Below, one piece after another: positions 1 to 8,700 of a stretch of DNA of 64,000 bases (positions within the stretch are counted from its first letter, which is position 1; every line of letters starts with the position of its first letter). The translations under genes and the position numbers were made by a program. This stretch comes from an uncultured Pseudomonadales bacterium (GTDB taxonomy: Bacteria > Pseudomonadota > Gammaproteobacteria > Pseudomonadales > Pseudohongiellaceae). The notes below the pieces were generated by a model. That model did no database searches. It worked only from the letters and a program-made list of their open reading frames with translations, and was not told the origin of the DNA. Where the stretch lies: contig CALKNV010000018.1 in the NCBI GenBank assembly GCA_938091935.1, positions 62,001 to 126,000 on the forward strand. The letters run 5' to 3'.

Positions 1-56
1 TCTGACCCCGGCTCAGGGCCTGAGCAAAGCCAGCCCTGAATAGTTGGCAAGTATCC

Positions 57-1124
57 TCAGGGTTCGCTTTGAATTGTCAGCGTGTAGTCCCCCGTCTCCT
101 GTCCAACAAAGCTGGATACGCTCGCCTGGTAGCTGCCAGTCTCCTCCAGAGTGAGAGTCAGCATGGAGCGACCGCTGTCACCGTTATAGTCATCGTTTAT
201 GAACTCTTGACCTGAGGGTGTGCGGACAGTCAGAACGGTGTCGAAACTGCCAGACCGTAATTCCAATATGGCCAGGTCTCCAGCGCTGCCTGAAAAGCTG
301 AAGATGTCGACATAGGAACCATCGGCTTGGGTCATATCTGATCTTATAAGCTCGCCGCGTTCGATGCGGCCCATGCTGCTTCCCTGCATGTCCACTACCA
401 ACCGTATAGCACCCTCGCTAAATAATTCGCGACAGTCATCGGCATCATGCAATCGGTCTTCTTCCAGCAAAGTGGAAGCCATGCCTCTACCTGCGAATCG
501 GGGGTCATCACACTCGCCATCACCGGCCCAATCGCTGCTGTTGTCGCCAAAGTCGATAGCCTCGCTAGCTATCCAGTTGCCGGGCTGAGTGCCACCAAAC
601 AAGTTAAGTGATGACCAGTCCTGTGCATCCTCTTCGGTAATGATAAGCCTGGCTGGCTCGCCGGCATCACTGCTGCTATAGCTGCCAACCCAAATATGAT
701 AGTTTCCAGAAACTGGCGTATTGAAACTGATACCTGCATTAGTGCCAGGTAGCACATCAGCGTCATCGTTACACTGCCAATTGCCTCGAGGATCATTGAT
801 TATCAAGGTGGTGTCGATGTCGCTGTCCACAAAAAAACCCAGCTCACTGTTGCCAGCTTCATACTTGATCACATAGTCAGCCTGGTCATTAGAAATATAG
901 CCAAGACACTCATTGTTCAGTAGGGCGACTGAATCCGGACCACCAGCCTCCAACATCACCACCAGAGGATCTTCGATAAAGCCAGACGTCAGCGCGCTGC
1001 TGCCATAGAGCGGTTCCGTATCAAGGTTTTGTGAGAATGCTGGTGCACTGCCAAGCAGTGAGAGGGTCAGCAGTATTGTGACGAATGATGATCTGCGTGG
1101 TATTCGGGAGTTGGGCAACGTCAT
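57..1124 (-). CDS. Secreted protein with PPC-like beta-sandwich repeats
   Basis: A 355-residue protein of unknown function. The N-terminus carries a positively charged stretch and a hydrophobic core ending in APAFSQ, a Sec signal peptide with cleavage near residue 32. Two regions, about 75-165 and 245-352, look like bacterial pre-peptidase C-terminal (PPC) beta-sandwich domains, with the typical pattern of a D-T-x-L-x-V/I strand, an N-D-D turn and a closing G-x-Y strand. Between them lies an acidic, Gly-rich segment containing WAGDGECDDPRF and HDADDCR, which looks like a metal-binding or disulphide-stabilised module seen in other marine secreted proteins. It is transcribed away from the protease at 1510. 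PPC domains usually accompany secreted peptidases but no catalytic domain is present, so an adhesion or binding role is only a guess. Confidence 0.8.
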   Translation of the reverse strand: MTLPNSRIPRRSSFVTILLTLSLLGSAPAFSQNLDTEPLYGSSALTSGFIEDPLVVMLEAGGPDSVALLNNECLGYISNDQADYVIKYEAGNSELGFFVDSDIDTTLIINDPRGNWQCNDDADVLPGTNAGISFNTPVSGNYHIWVGSYSSSDAGEPARLIITEEDAQDWSSLNLFGGTQPGNWIASEAIDFGDNSSDWAGDGECDDPRFAGRGMASTLLEEDRLHDADDCRELFSEGAIRLVVDMQGSSMGRIERGELIRSDMTQADGSYVDIFSFSGSAGDLAILELRSGSFDTVLTVRTPSGQEFINDDYNGDSGRSMLTLTLEETGSYQASVSSFVGQETGDYTLTIQSEP

Positions 1125-1509
1125 AAAGCGTGTCTCAGTCAGTCAGAGAATTTTGGAATCAGTATAGCAAGTCAGACATAAACTCACTATCCAGCTTGGC
1201 TAGTATGGGTAAACTGGGCTTCAGTTCTCTTTTTTCAACCCGGCAGACGCTAGTATTTTCCTGTAAATTCACAGCGCAATTGTATTATCGGAATGAATAT
1301 TGTCGAGTCGTTAACGATTCGACGCTTAATGCGGGCAGATACATGGACTTAGAGGTCAATGGATTCTAATCTTGGCCAATCAGGTAGCTGTAAATCAAGC
1401 TATGCGGGTGTCACTAAACTTGCAGGGCTTTAGATTAGGGCTATAGACCAGGACCAGGGATTCCTGGAGCGAACTATAACTAAACTCAATAGAGTAACAA
1501 GAAAAAATA
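1125..1509. other. Divergent intergenic region, no convincing gene
   Basis: A 385-bp gap between two divergent genes. Short open frames exist but have no ribosome binding site or recognisable product. It must contain the promoters of both flanking genes. The best candidate for the rightward gene is TTGCAG at 1420-1425, a 16-bp spacer and TATAGA at 1442-1447, which is a moderate sigma-70-like match found by eye. Confidence 0.4.
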
Positions 1510-3285
1510 ATGAGACTTAAAAATATCATGAATGGGGCGCTTGCCGGGATGATGTTGACGAGCCTGACCATTGCGCATGCCAAAGAGATTGGGCAAGGCG
1601 CAGGCGTCACTCAGGACGCGTCAGCCATTATTAACGGCACTGCTGCTTCAACCAGCACCTATTCCTGGATGGGATTCCTCGCGAATGAAGATGGCCAGTT
1701 TTGTGGTGCGAGTCTTATTTCTCCTACCTGGGTTCTCACTGCTGCGCATTGTTTTCTCAATGTGCCGGGAGACGCGATTGATATTGCAACCGGGGCCCAG
1801 GCAAATGTGGTTTTGGGCTCAGATACTGCTAGTCCGCTGGCGACGGGCGCGATCAATGCGGCAATAGGCCAGATTCAGATTCATCCGAGTTACAATCCTG
1901 ATGAAGCGACGAGTCCTAATAAAGATGATTTCGATATCGCGCTAGTGGAATTGACCGAGGCGGTATCCTTGCAACCGGTTCAGCTACTGAGCGGTGATTC
2001 CGCTGCCCTGGCCGCTGGAACCCAGGCCCGGATTTTAGGGTGGGGCACTACAGATGTGGACGAAGACGGCGGCATTAACGCCTCCAATCAACTGCTAACG
2101 GCTTTGCAGCAGATAGTCGGCGAATCTGACTGTTCAACCATCTACGGTGGCGCGATTACTGGCAATATGATTTGTGCCGGTGGCCTGACTGCAGGTGACA
2201 CGACGGACACCTGTCAGGGGGATAGCGGCGGACCGCTGGTGGTGCCGACGGCAACAGGGTTTGTGCAGGTGGGGCTATCCAGCTTTGGCGGCACCGATAC
2301 TGGCCCGGCCTGCGGCGATCCCAATGCGCCCGGCGTGTATGCCAGGGTATCGGCTCTGAATGGATTCATTCAGCAACATGTTTCTGATGCAAGTTTTGCC
2401 TCAATTGCTCCTGGTGGTGGAGGATCCGAACCTCCTGCGCCCGCCAACAGCACGGTCAGTGTCGCAGTTAATGGCACTGGTGTTGCAATTACCTGGACTG
2501 AGGTAACGGGTGCCACAGGGTACAGACTGTATTATGCGCCTTATCCTGCGCAGGCGCCCATCAGCCAGTTGGACATGGGTAGTCAACTCAACATAACCGG
2601 CGAATTGCCGGTTGGTAGCGCGTTCTATGTGGCGATAGAGCCCTATAATGCAGCCGGTTCATTGCCGATTTCAAACGTGGCAGTGCTGCAGGTAACCAGC
2701 GCCACTGGCAGCAGCAACAGCGCGATGTTGACCATCGCGGAAGTAGATGCCGCCTGTTCAGGGCCAATCGATACCTCGCCAACGGAGCAAGCACTCACCT
2801 TGCAGGTGGATGGCACCCGGGCGATTTTTCGCGGCGTGATTGATTCCAGCACGCCTGCCAAGATCCAGAGCCTGATCGATAACAATCCGGAAGTGAAGGT
2901 TATTGTCCTGGCCTATAGTCCCGGCTCAGACGATGACGCTGCGAATCTGCAGGCGGCGCGACTGGTCTACCAGGCTGGCCTGGGCACCTGTGTGCCAGAA
3001 AACGGAGAGATTTATTCCGGTGCTGTGGATTTCTACCTGGCAGGGGTTGTCCGCAGATTGGCGGACTCGGCGATTGTTGGCGTTCATTCCTGGGCAACTG
3101 GGGATGGTGTAGAAGGCTCAGCACTCCCAATGGATGATCCTGAGCACCAGTCCTACCTGGATTTTTACGCCGAGATTGGCGTGCCTGCTGATTTTTACTG
3201 GTTTACCCTGCAAGCTGCGCCTGCGGCTGGCATGTACAACATGACCGCAGGGGACAAAGTGACCTATAAGATGGAATCTATGTAG
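1510..3285 (+). CDS. Secreted trypsin-like (S1) protease fused to FN3-like and ClpP/crotonase-like domains
   Basis: A 591-residue exported protein. Residues 1-24 form a signal peptide. The chymotrypsin-fold domain begins at the IINGT activation-type site near residue 40 and has the full triad: His80 in AAHC, Asp142 in FDIALVE and Ser239 in QGDSGGP. Six cysteines in this domain fit S1 disulphides. Residues about 310-395 resemble a fibronectin type III domain (TWTEV, GYRLYY). Residues about 415-591 resemble the periplasmic ClpP/crotonase-like family COG3904: a strand and SPG turn, YSGAVDFYLAG with Ser503, and GVHSW with His526. The 23-residue Ser-His spacing is close to that of ClpP. The protein therefore appears to join two unrelated serine-hydrolase folds in one chain. 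S1 assignment is very secure, FN3 fair and the C-terminal assignment moderate. A strong terminator follows. Confidence 0.93.
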   Translation: MRLKNIMNGALAGMMLTSLTIAHAKEIGQGAGVTQDASAIINGTAASTSTYSWMGFLANEDGQFCGASLISPTWVLTAAHCFLNVPGDAIDIATGAQANVVLGSDTASPLATGAINAAIGQIQIHPSYNPDEATSPNKDDFDIALVELTEAVSLQPVQLLSGDSAALAAGTQARILGWGTTDVDEDGGINASNQLLTALQQIVGESDCSTIYGGAITGNMICAGGLTAGDTTDTCQGDSGGPLVVPTATGFVQVGLSSFGGTDTGPACGDPNAPGVYARVSALNGFIQQHVSDASFASIAPGGGGSEPPAPANSTVSVAVNGTGVAITWTEVTGATGYRLYYAPYPAQAPISQLDMGSQLNITGELPVGSAFYVAIEPYNAAGSLPISNVAVLQVTSATGSSNSAMLTIAEVDAACSGPIDTSPTEQALTLQVDGTRAIFRGVIDSSTPAKIQSLIDNNPEVKVIVLAYSPGSDDDAANLQAARLVYQAGLGTCVPENGEIYSGAVDFYLAGVVRRLADSAIVGVHSWATGDGVEGSALPMDDPEHQSYLDFYAEIGVPADFYWFTLQAAPAAGMYNMTAGDKVTYKMESM

Positions 3286-3312
3286 GCACAAACACGCGTT
3301 CGGCAAGGCAGA

Positions 3313-3341
3313 GGGGAGTCACTGTGTGACTCCCCTTTTTT
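3313..3341 (+). terminator. Rho-independent terminator after the S1 protease
   Basis: A perfect 10-bp stem (GGGGAGTCAC at 3313-3322 pairing with 3326-3335), a 3-nt loop and a run of six T. It lies 28 bp after the protease stop codon and separates that gene from the sugar locus. Confidence 0.93.
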
Positions 3342-3525
3342 CGTATTAGATCAGCCTGATAGTGCCGCCGAGCCCGGCCTTGTTAACAACGTCTTGGGCT
3401 AATGGTTTCATAGACTCCCAATTCCAGAGTCTATATGCTTCAATTCAAAGGTACTGCAAGGGCTCGCCAGCAGGCATTAGGTAGTGACCCACGAAGAATA
3501 ACGGTTATCAAGAGGGTTCCCATTC

Positions 3526-4914
3526 ATGAAGAAGAAAGCTAACCGACCTGTAAATCTGGCCTCAGATTCTCGCAGAGGATTCATCAAACGCGCTGGGGTG
3601 GCATCGGCGTTCATGATTGTGCCGCGGGCAGTGCTCGGTGGTGAAAATTATATTGCCCCCAGTGACAAGCTGAACATCGCTGCCGTCGGCGCTGGTGGTA
3701 AGGGGCGCTCGGATATTCAGAGCGTCGCCCATGAAAACATCTATGCTATTTGTGATATGGATGATGGCCGCCTCGCTGATACGCTGAAGCAGGAATTTGC
3801 CACAGCGTTTCGAGACAAGGCCAAGACCTACCGTGACTACCGCGAGATGCTCGACAATGAGCCCGAAATCGATGCGGTGCTGATCAGTACGCCTGATCAT
3901 ATGCATGCGCCTATTGCGATGCACGCCATGAATATGGGCAAGCATGTGTATGTCCAGAAACCACTTTGTCACACCGTAAATGAATGCCGCGTGTTGGCAT
4001 CGGCTGCAAAGGCAAACAACGTGGTATCCCAGATGGGTAATCAGGGACACGCCGAGGAAGGTGCGCGGGTGATCAATGAATGGGTTGCTTCCGGGGCGCT
4101 GGGCACGATTCGTGAAGTGCATTGCTGGACCAATCGCCCGGTGTGGCCGCAGGGTATCGGCAGACCCGAGGGTAATATGCCAATTCCAGATAGCGTGGGT
4201 TGGGATCTCTGGCTAGGAGCGGCGCCTTACCGCCCTTATGTGGAAAGGGTTTACCATCCATTTAACTGGCGTGGGTGGCTGGATTTTGGCACTGGTGTCG
4301 TCGGTGACATGGGTGCCCACATTATCGACCACCCATACTGGGCCTTGGATCTGGGCTTGCCGACAAAAATCACCGCCAGCTCCTCACGCTTCGGTCGCGA
4401 ACTGGAGACCTTTCCAATCGCCTCCAAGATTCACTTCGATTTTCCGGCGAGTAATGGCAGGCCGCCAGTCAAGATGACCTGGTATGACGGCGGGCTGCTG
4501 CCTGAGCGCCCAGAGGGCTTGGAAAACGGTCGCCAGATGGGAGACAACGACGGCGGAGTTCTCATCGTGGGTGACAAGAATATCCTGATGCATGGTGTAT
4601 ACGGCCGCAATCCTCAGCTCATTCCGGAATCGGTCCACGCCTCTACGCCGGCGCCAGCCAGAACCCTGGCCCGCTCCCCCGGGATCTATCAAGAATGGAT
4701 AGACGCCATCAAGGATCGCAGCAAGCGCACAACATCAGGTTTCGATTATTCGGGGCGACTCACCGAGACCATGTTGTTGGGCAATATCGCGACGATCAGG
4801 GCCAGCGAACACAAGGTGCTGGAGTACGATGGTAGCGCCATGCGCTTTACCAATGATGAAGGGGCAAACGCCTACCTGGACAAGACCTATCGTCCGGGTT
4901 TCGGTATCGGCTGA
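3526..4914 (+). CDS. Tat-exported Gfo/Idh/MocA-family oxidoreductase
   Basis: A 462-residue NAD(P)-dependent sugar oxidoreductase. Residues 15-24 (SRRGFIKRAG) form a twin-arginine signal followed by a hydrophobic stretch, so the enzyme is predicted to be exported folded, with its cofactor bound. The Rossmann domain follows (IAAVGAGGKGRSDI), with the family lysine motif seen here as VQKPLCH (Lys145). The C-terminal alpha/beta substrate domain contains GDMGAHIIDHPYW, whose histidines are typical of the family's active site. Size and layout match Tat-type Gfo/Idh/MocA proteins of Bacteroidetes, Planctomycetes and marine Proteobacteria, which often sit with DUF1080 genes as here. The substrate cannot be read from sequence; a glycoside or 3-keto sugar is likely from context. 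It is the first gene of a rightward block that continues to 6889. Confidence 0.92.
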   Translation: MKKKANRPVNLASDSRRGFIKRAGVASAFMIVPRAVLGGENYIAPSDKLNIAAVGAGGKGRSDIQSVAHENIYAICDMDDGRLADTLKQEFATAFRDKAKTYRDYREMLDNEPEIDAVLISTPDHMHAPIAMHAMNMGKHVYVQKPLCHTVNECRVLASAAKANNVVSQMGNQGHAEEGARVINEWVASGALGTIREVHCWTNRPVWPQGIGRPEGNMPIPDSVGWDLWLGAAPYRPYVERVYHPFNWRGWLDFGTGVVGDMGAHIIDHPYWALDLGLPTKITASSSRFGRELETFPIASKIHFDFPASNGRPPVKMTWYDGGLLPERPEGLENGRQMGDNDGGVLIVGDKNILMHGVYGRNPQLIPESVHASTPAPARTLARSPGIYQEWIDAIKDRSKRTTSGFDYSGRLTETMLLGNIATIRASEHKVLEYDGSAMRFTNDEGANAYLDKTYRPGFGIG

Positions 4915-4935
4915 CTGTTGGGGAATTAAAAGCTT

Positions 4936-5313
4936 ATGGTGCAATCTACGGCACGCTCTCCTGTACAACAGGAATATGATGTCATCATGGTCGGTTCCGG
5001 TGCCGGCGGAGGCATGGCCACTAACCGACTCGCCAACGCCGGCTTAGATGAAACTGACCCGGACCTGCAGCCCGGAATCCGCTTCTTCAGTTTTATGCGA
5101 GACCTGACGCTTACTGGCTATTACACTACTGAATCTGGATTTCGCGATCTCGGTTATCAGGGTAATACACCAAACGTCTGGGATGGTGTACCACAGGAAG
5201 AGCTGGTTAAGCATGGCATGAGCTATGAACAGGAATGGCTGGAAAAATGTGTAGATCAATCCCGACGCGACATCACGACGGAATGGGAAGATGACATGAG
5301 CTCAATTACTTGA
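4936..5313 (+). pseudogene. Deletion-fusion relic: start of a GMC oxidoreductase joined to the end of a subunit-3-like gene
   Basis: An open frame of 125 codons made of two unrelated halves. Residues 1-37 are the N-terminus of a GMC flavoprotein, with the ADP-binding motif VGSGAGGG. From about residue 38 the sequence becomes the C-terminal part of a gluconate 2-dehydrogenase subunit 3-like protein (RDLTLTGYYT, LGYQG, WDGVP). Normal lengths are about 560 and 180-240 residues, so roughly 1.9-2.1 kb appears to be missing in a deletion that happened to keep the frame. It cannot be an active oxidoreductase because almost all of the FAD and substrate domains are absent. The original order was GMC then subunit 3, whereas the intact pair at 6989-9240 has subunit 3 first, so this was a separate pair and not a tandem copy. 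Whether the chimera is translated is unknown. Confidence 0.82.
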
Positions 5314-5323
5314 GACGCAACAG

Positions 5324-6106
5324 ATGAAAATATTTTTGAACCGAGTCCTGGCTAGTGTAGTAGTTACTGGTGTCTTGACCATGATGACTGCCAGCCTTTA
5401 TGCGCAAACCGTCGATCGGCGCCAGCAGGGGCCTGAGCCAGCCAAGATTGAAGGTGCCGGCATAAGTGCCGCTCCATCCGACGCGATCGTTCTCTTCGAT
5501 GGCAGTAACCTTGATGCCTGGGTCACTGCAGGCTCGGAAGAGCCTGCCAGTTGGCGTATAGAAGATGGGGTAACGACTGTCACGCCAGGCTCGCGAACCA
5601 TCAAAACCAAACAAGCCTTTGGTGATATCCAGCTGCATTTGGAGTGGCGCCCTACGGCTGTTATCGAGGGAAGCGGCCAGAGTCGCGGCAACAGCGGTAT
5701 CTTCCTGCAGTCTATCTACGAGGTGCAGATCCTCGATAGCTGGGAGAATCCTACCTATGTAAACGGTCAGGCTGGCTCCATCTATCTGCAACATCCTCCG
5801 CTGGTAAACGCAGCCAAGCCCCCAGGGGATTGGCAGAGCTATGACATTATCTTCAAGGCACCGGTGTTTGGCAGCAATGGCGAATTGCGCTCGCCTGCCT
5901 ATGTGACTGTTATCCACAATGGGGTTGTGGTGCAGAACAATGTTGAACTGCAGGGCGCAACCTATACACCCATGCCAGAATATGGCGCCCGCTGCGTTCC
6001 CTACGCACAGGAGCGCGAGCAGGACTGCGGTGGCAAGATGCCACTCACGCTGCAGGATCATGGTCAGGTGGTGTCTTTTCGCAATATATGGGTTAGAGAG
6101 CTGTAA
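5324..6106 (+). CDS. Secreted DUF1080 (3-keto-disaccharide hydrolase-type) protein
   Basis: A 260-residue protein with a Sec signal peptide ending near SLYAQ (residue 28) and one DUF1080/PF06439 concanavalin-like domain. Family hallmarks are VLFDGSNLDAW, the strand ending HLEWR, the GNSGIFLQ motif, the conserved YEVQILDSW and a WQSYDIIF strand near the end. Members of this family hydrolyse 3-keto-glycosides made by C3-oxidising dehydrogenases; that function is known for the family and inferred here. The start ATG lies 11 bp after the relic's stop codon, and the next gene begins 3 bp after this one ends, so the two DUF1080 genes are co-transcribed. Location is predicted to be the periplasm. 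Confidence 0.92.
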   Translation: MKIFLNRVLASVVVTGVLTMMTASLYAQTVDRRQQGPEPAKIEGAGISAAPSDAIVLFDGSNLDAWVTAGSEEPASWRIEDGVTTVTPGSRTIKTKQAFGDIQLHLEWRPTAVIEGSGQSRGNSGIFLQSIYEVQILDSWENPTYVNGQAGSIYLQHPPLVNAAKPPGDWQSYDIIFKAPVFGSNGELRSPAYVTVIHNGVVVQNNVELQGATYTPMPEYGARCVPYAQEREQDCGGKMPLTLQDHGQVVSFRNIWVREL

Positions 6107-6109
6107 GTA

Positions 6110-6889
6110 ATGAAGAGAATCGGAATGACTGTTTGTTGCTTACTGATAAGCAGCGTGGCTATTGCACAGTCGAATCAGCAAGAAGATTGGATCCAACTGT
6201 TTAACGGTGAAGACCTTGATGATTGGGTGCCGAAGTTTACTGGTTATCCCCTGGGTGAAAACTACCTTGATACGTTTCGCGTGGAAGACGGCCTGTTCAA
6301 GGTTTCCTATGAAAACTGGAATGGCTTCAACAGCGAGTTCGGGCATATCTTTTATCGAGAACCTTTCTCCCATTATCTGTTACGGGTCGAGTACCGCTTC
6401 GTGGGAGATCAGGTCGCTAACGGGCCGGGCTGGGCCTATCGCAACAACGGCATCATGTTTCACAGCCAGTCTCCCGAGTCCATGACGCTAGATCAGGAAT
6501 TTCCAGCGTCCATCGAAGCGCAGATGCTGGGTGGAAATGGCGAAGACGAGCGCCAGACGGCCAACGTCTGCTCTCCTGGCACACACTATATGATGGATGG
6601 CGAGCTCATCACGGTGCATTGCACCAATTCAACATCTCAGACTTATCACGGCGATCAATGGGTCACCATGGAGCTGGAAGTACGGGGCAGTGACTTGATT
6701 CGACATGTCGTCAACGGCGAAACCGTCTTTGAGTATGCTGGTGTGCAGCTCGATCCCGAAGACCCGGACGCCCAGCGGTTGATTGCTGCGGGTTCTGCTA
6801 TCGACGTGAGTGGTGGTTATATTTCCGTGCAGGCGGAGAGTCATCCTCTAGAGATAAGAAAGCTGGAGGTTTTGCCGCTCGAGCCTTGA
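6110..6889 (+). CDS. Second secreted DUF1080-family protein
   Basis: A 259-residue Sec-exported protein (signal ending IAQSN, about residue 21). It opens with the DUF1080 signature QLFNGEDLDDW and carries RNNGIMFHSQ in place of the GNSGIFLQ motif, followed by SIEAQMLGG, the counterpart of the YEVQILD strand. It has a 50-residue insertion after the signature and three cysteines or more around residues 150-175. It is clearly diverged from its neighbour at 5324, so the pair probably differ in substrate and did not arise by recent duplication. It starts 3 bp after the upstream stop and is the last gene of the rightward block. The large palindrome just downstream may terminate it. Confidence 0.9.
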   Translation: MKRIGMTVCCLLISSVAIAQSNQQEDWIQLFNGEDLDDWVPKFTGYPLGENYLDTFRVEDGLFKVSYENWNGFNSEFGHIFYREPFSHYLLRVEYRFVGDQVANGPGWAYRNNGIMFHSQSPESMTLDQEFPASIEAQMLGGNGEDERQTANVCSPGTHYMMDGELITVHCTNSTSQTYHGDQWVTMELEVRGSDLIRHVVNGETVFEYAGVQLDPEDPDAQRLIAAGSAIDVSGGYISVQAESHPLEIRKLEVLPLEP

Positions 6890-6891
6890 TC

Positions 6892-6966
6892 AAAAAGGGA
6901 AAAGGGGTCAGAGTAAAAATACAGTACTGTATTTTTACTCTGCCCCTTTTTTTACCCCTTTTTTTC
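6892..6966. repeat. Long imperfect palindrome with A-rich and T-rich flanks (REP-like or bidirectional terminator)
   Basis: Arms at 6904-6925 and 6926-6946 are complementary over 21 bp apart from one bulged T, and the centre ACAGT/ACTGT has no loop. The arms begin GGGGTCAGAGTA, a sequence I associate with REP-type palindromes of marine and environmental Proteobacteria mobilised by RAYT (IS200-like) transposases; that link is from memory and not tested. Outside the arms are A-rich and T-rich runs, so the element would also fold as a terminator for the convergent DUF1080 and GMC genes. No second copy was found in the window, although bases 1-9 match one arm end. Confidence 0.75.
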
Positions 6967-6988
6967 TTTTTTCTTTGTCTTTTTTTGT

Positions 6989-8689
6989 TTAAAGCGCACC
7001 CTCTGCAATTAGGTCGGCCGCATAATTCGCAGCCCGGGCGCTGAATGCCATATAAGACAATGAAGGGTTCTGACAGGCGGATGAAGCCATGAATGCGCCG
7101 TCCGTAATAAACAGATTAGGCACATCGTGGGCCTGGCACCAGCCGTTCAGCACGGACGTGGCTGGATCACGACCCATGCGTGCCGAGCCCATTTCATGAA
7201 TACGGTTTCCTGGTTTGGAAAGATCGGCGTCATTGGAAGTGATGTTGATGCAGCCCGCCGCCTCCATCATGGCCCTGGCGTCTTTTACTGCCTCTCGCTG
7301 CATGATGCGTTCGTTCTCGCCATAGGTCACGTTAAATATGGGCACTGGGTTGCCCCAGCGATCCTTGCGTGAGGCGTGCAGAGTAACGCGATTATCAGGG
7401 TTGGGCAGCTGTTCACCAAAGGCTAATACGCTGAAGCGCCAGGGGCCTGGGCGCTTGTGGGCTTCCTTAAAATCACGGCCAATGCCCGCGATTTGGCCGC
7501 CGGCATTTCCCAGAGGACGCGCGCCGCCTTGGAAACCGAAGCCACGTTTATAGGGTTTATCGTTTTCGGTGACGTTAGCGTAGCGCGGTATGTAGATGCC
7601 GCCGCTAGGACGACGACCAAATACAGTCTTGTCATCGAAGCCGGTCATGATGCCTGCTACACCAGCGCCGCTTACGTGATCCATCAGGTTGCGCCCGACC
7701 TGGTCTGAGCGATTAGCCAGGCCGGTTGGGAATGCTTCGGATTTTGACTGCAGCAAGATTATGGCAGAGGCAATCGCCGAGGCATTAAGAAAGACCACCT
7801 TGGATGTATAGGTACGGCTTTCATTGGTCTGCGCATCAATCACCTGGACCCCGCTGACGCGATTGCCAGCGGGGTCATAGTCCAGACCCTGCACAATGGC
7901 GTTGTGGATGATGGTGAGATTGCCGGTACGTTCGGCGGCTGGCAGGGTCGCATTCAATGATGAGAAATAGGCCTTGAAGGTGCAGCCGTGATGACAGCGA
8001 TTACGGGACTGGCAGTTGGTCCTACCCAGAGAGCGCTGCTCTTCCGTGGCATCCGTTAGGTGAGCGATGCGTGCCGGAATCACGTTGCGACCATTGAATG
8101 TGGTTTCGATCTTTTGTTTGAAAGACTTCTCTGCATCGGTCAGTTCAAAGGCGGGCTGAAACACGCTATCGGGCAACTGGCTCAAACCTTCTTCACTGCC
8201 GGCGATGCCGATAAATGTTTCCACTTTTTCATACCAGGGCACGATTTCCTCGTAACGCACTGGCCAGTCAACGCCAACCCCTTCTTCCTTATTGGCGGTA
8301 AAATCCTGGGGCCCCATGCGGTAGGTTTGGCGACTCCACATGATCGAACGACCTGCAGTGTGATAGCCCCGCAGCCAGTCGTAGCTGGTGCCTTCTGCTT
8401 CCTCATAGGGATGCTCATCGTCCTTCACCCAGAAGTGCTTGGTAGACTCCTTGATCGCATAGGCGACGCCGCCGTACTGCTTTGGATAATGCTGCCTAAT
8501 TTCATCCTGGGGAACGTTATCGAGGTTAGGGCTCTGCCAGGGGGCCAACTGATCTGTATAATCACGTTCGGGAACGATCTCAGGGCCACGCTCCAACACC
8601 AAAACTTTCAGGCCACGCTCGGTGAGTTCTTTTGCGGACATGCCGCCACTCATGCCTGAGCCGACTACGATTGCATCAAAATCTGCCAT
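6989..8689 (-). CDS. GMC-family FAD oxidoreductase (catalytic subunit)
   Basis: A 566-residue glucose-methanol-choline flavoprotein. The N-terminal FAD motif is VVGSGMSGGMSAKEL with ERG at the end of the second strand. The C-terminal catalytic region has RIHEMGSARMG with His498 and CQNPSLSYM with Asn541, the His/Asn pair used by dehydrogenase members of the family. It has no signal peptide. Its start lies 11 bp past the stop of the Tat-signal gene at 8701-9240, with a strong AAGGAGA site, which fits the known hitchhiker arrangement where the subunit-3-like partner carries the flavoprotein through the Tat pore. The expected reaction is oxidation of a sugar or glycoside hydroxyl, here probably C3, passing electrons to a membrane acceptor. 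No cytochrome c subunit lies nearby, so the electron acceptor is unknown. Confidence 0.93.
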   Translation of the reverse strand: MADFDAIVVGSGMSGGMSAKELTERGLKVLVLERGPEIVPERDYTDQLAPWQSPNLDNVPQDEIRQHYPKQYGGVAYAIKESTKHFWVKDDEHPYEEAEGTSYDWLRGYHTAGRSIMWSRQTYRMGPQDFTANKEEGVGVDWPVRYEEIVPWYEKVETFIGIAGSEEGLSQLPDSVFQPAFELTDAEKSFKQKIETTFNGRNVIPARIAHLTDATEEQRSLGRTNCQSRNRCHHGCTFKAYFSSLNATLPAAERTGNLTIIHNAIVQGLDYDPAGNRVSGVQVIDAQTNESRTYTSKVVFLNASAIASAIILLQSKSEAFPTGLANRSDQVGRNLMDHVSGAGVAGIMTGFDDKTVFGRRPSGGIYIPRYANVTENDKPYKRGFGFQGGARPLGNAGGQIAGIGRDFKEAHKRPGPWRFSVLAFGEQLPNPDNRVTLHASRKDRWGNPVPIFNVTYGENERIMQREAVKDARAMMEAAGCINITSNDADLSKPGNRIHEMGSARMGRDPATSVLNGWCQAHDVPNLFITDGAFMASSACQNPSLSYMAFSARAANYAADLIAEGAL

Positions 8690-8700
8690 ATTGTCTCTCC

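Noticed and set aside
1-56. An REP arm like that at 6892 at the very start of the window.
   Set aside because: Only nine bases match and the complementary arm would be outside the window.
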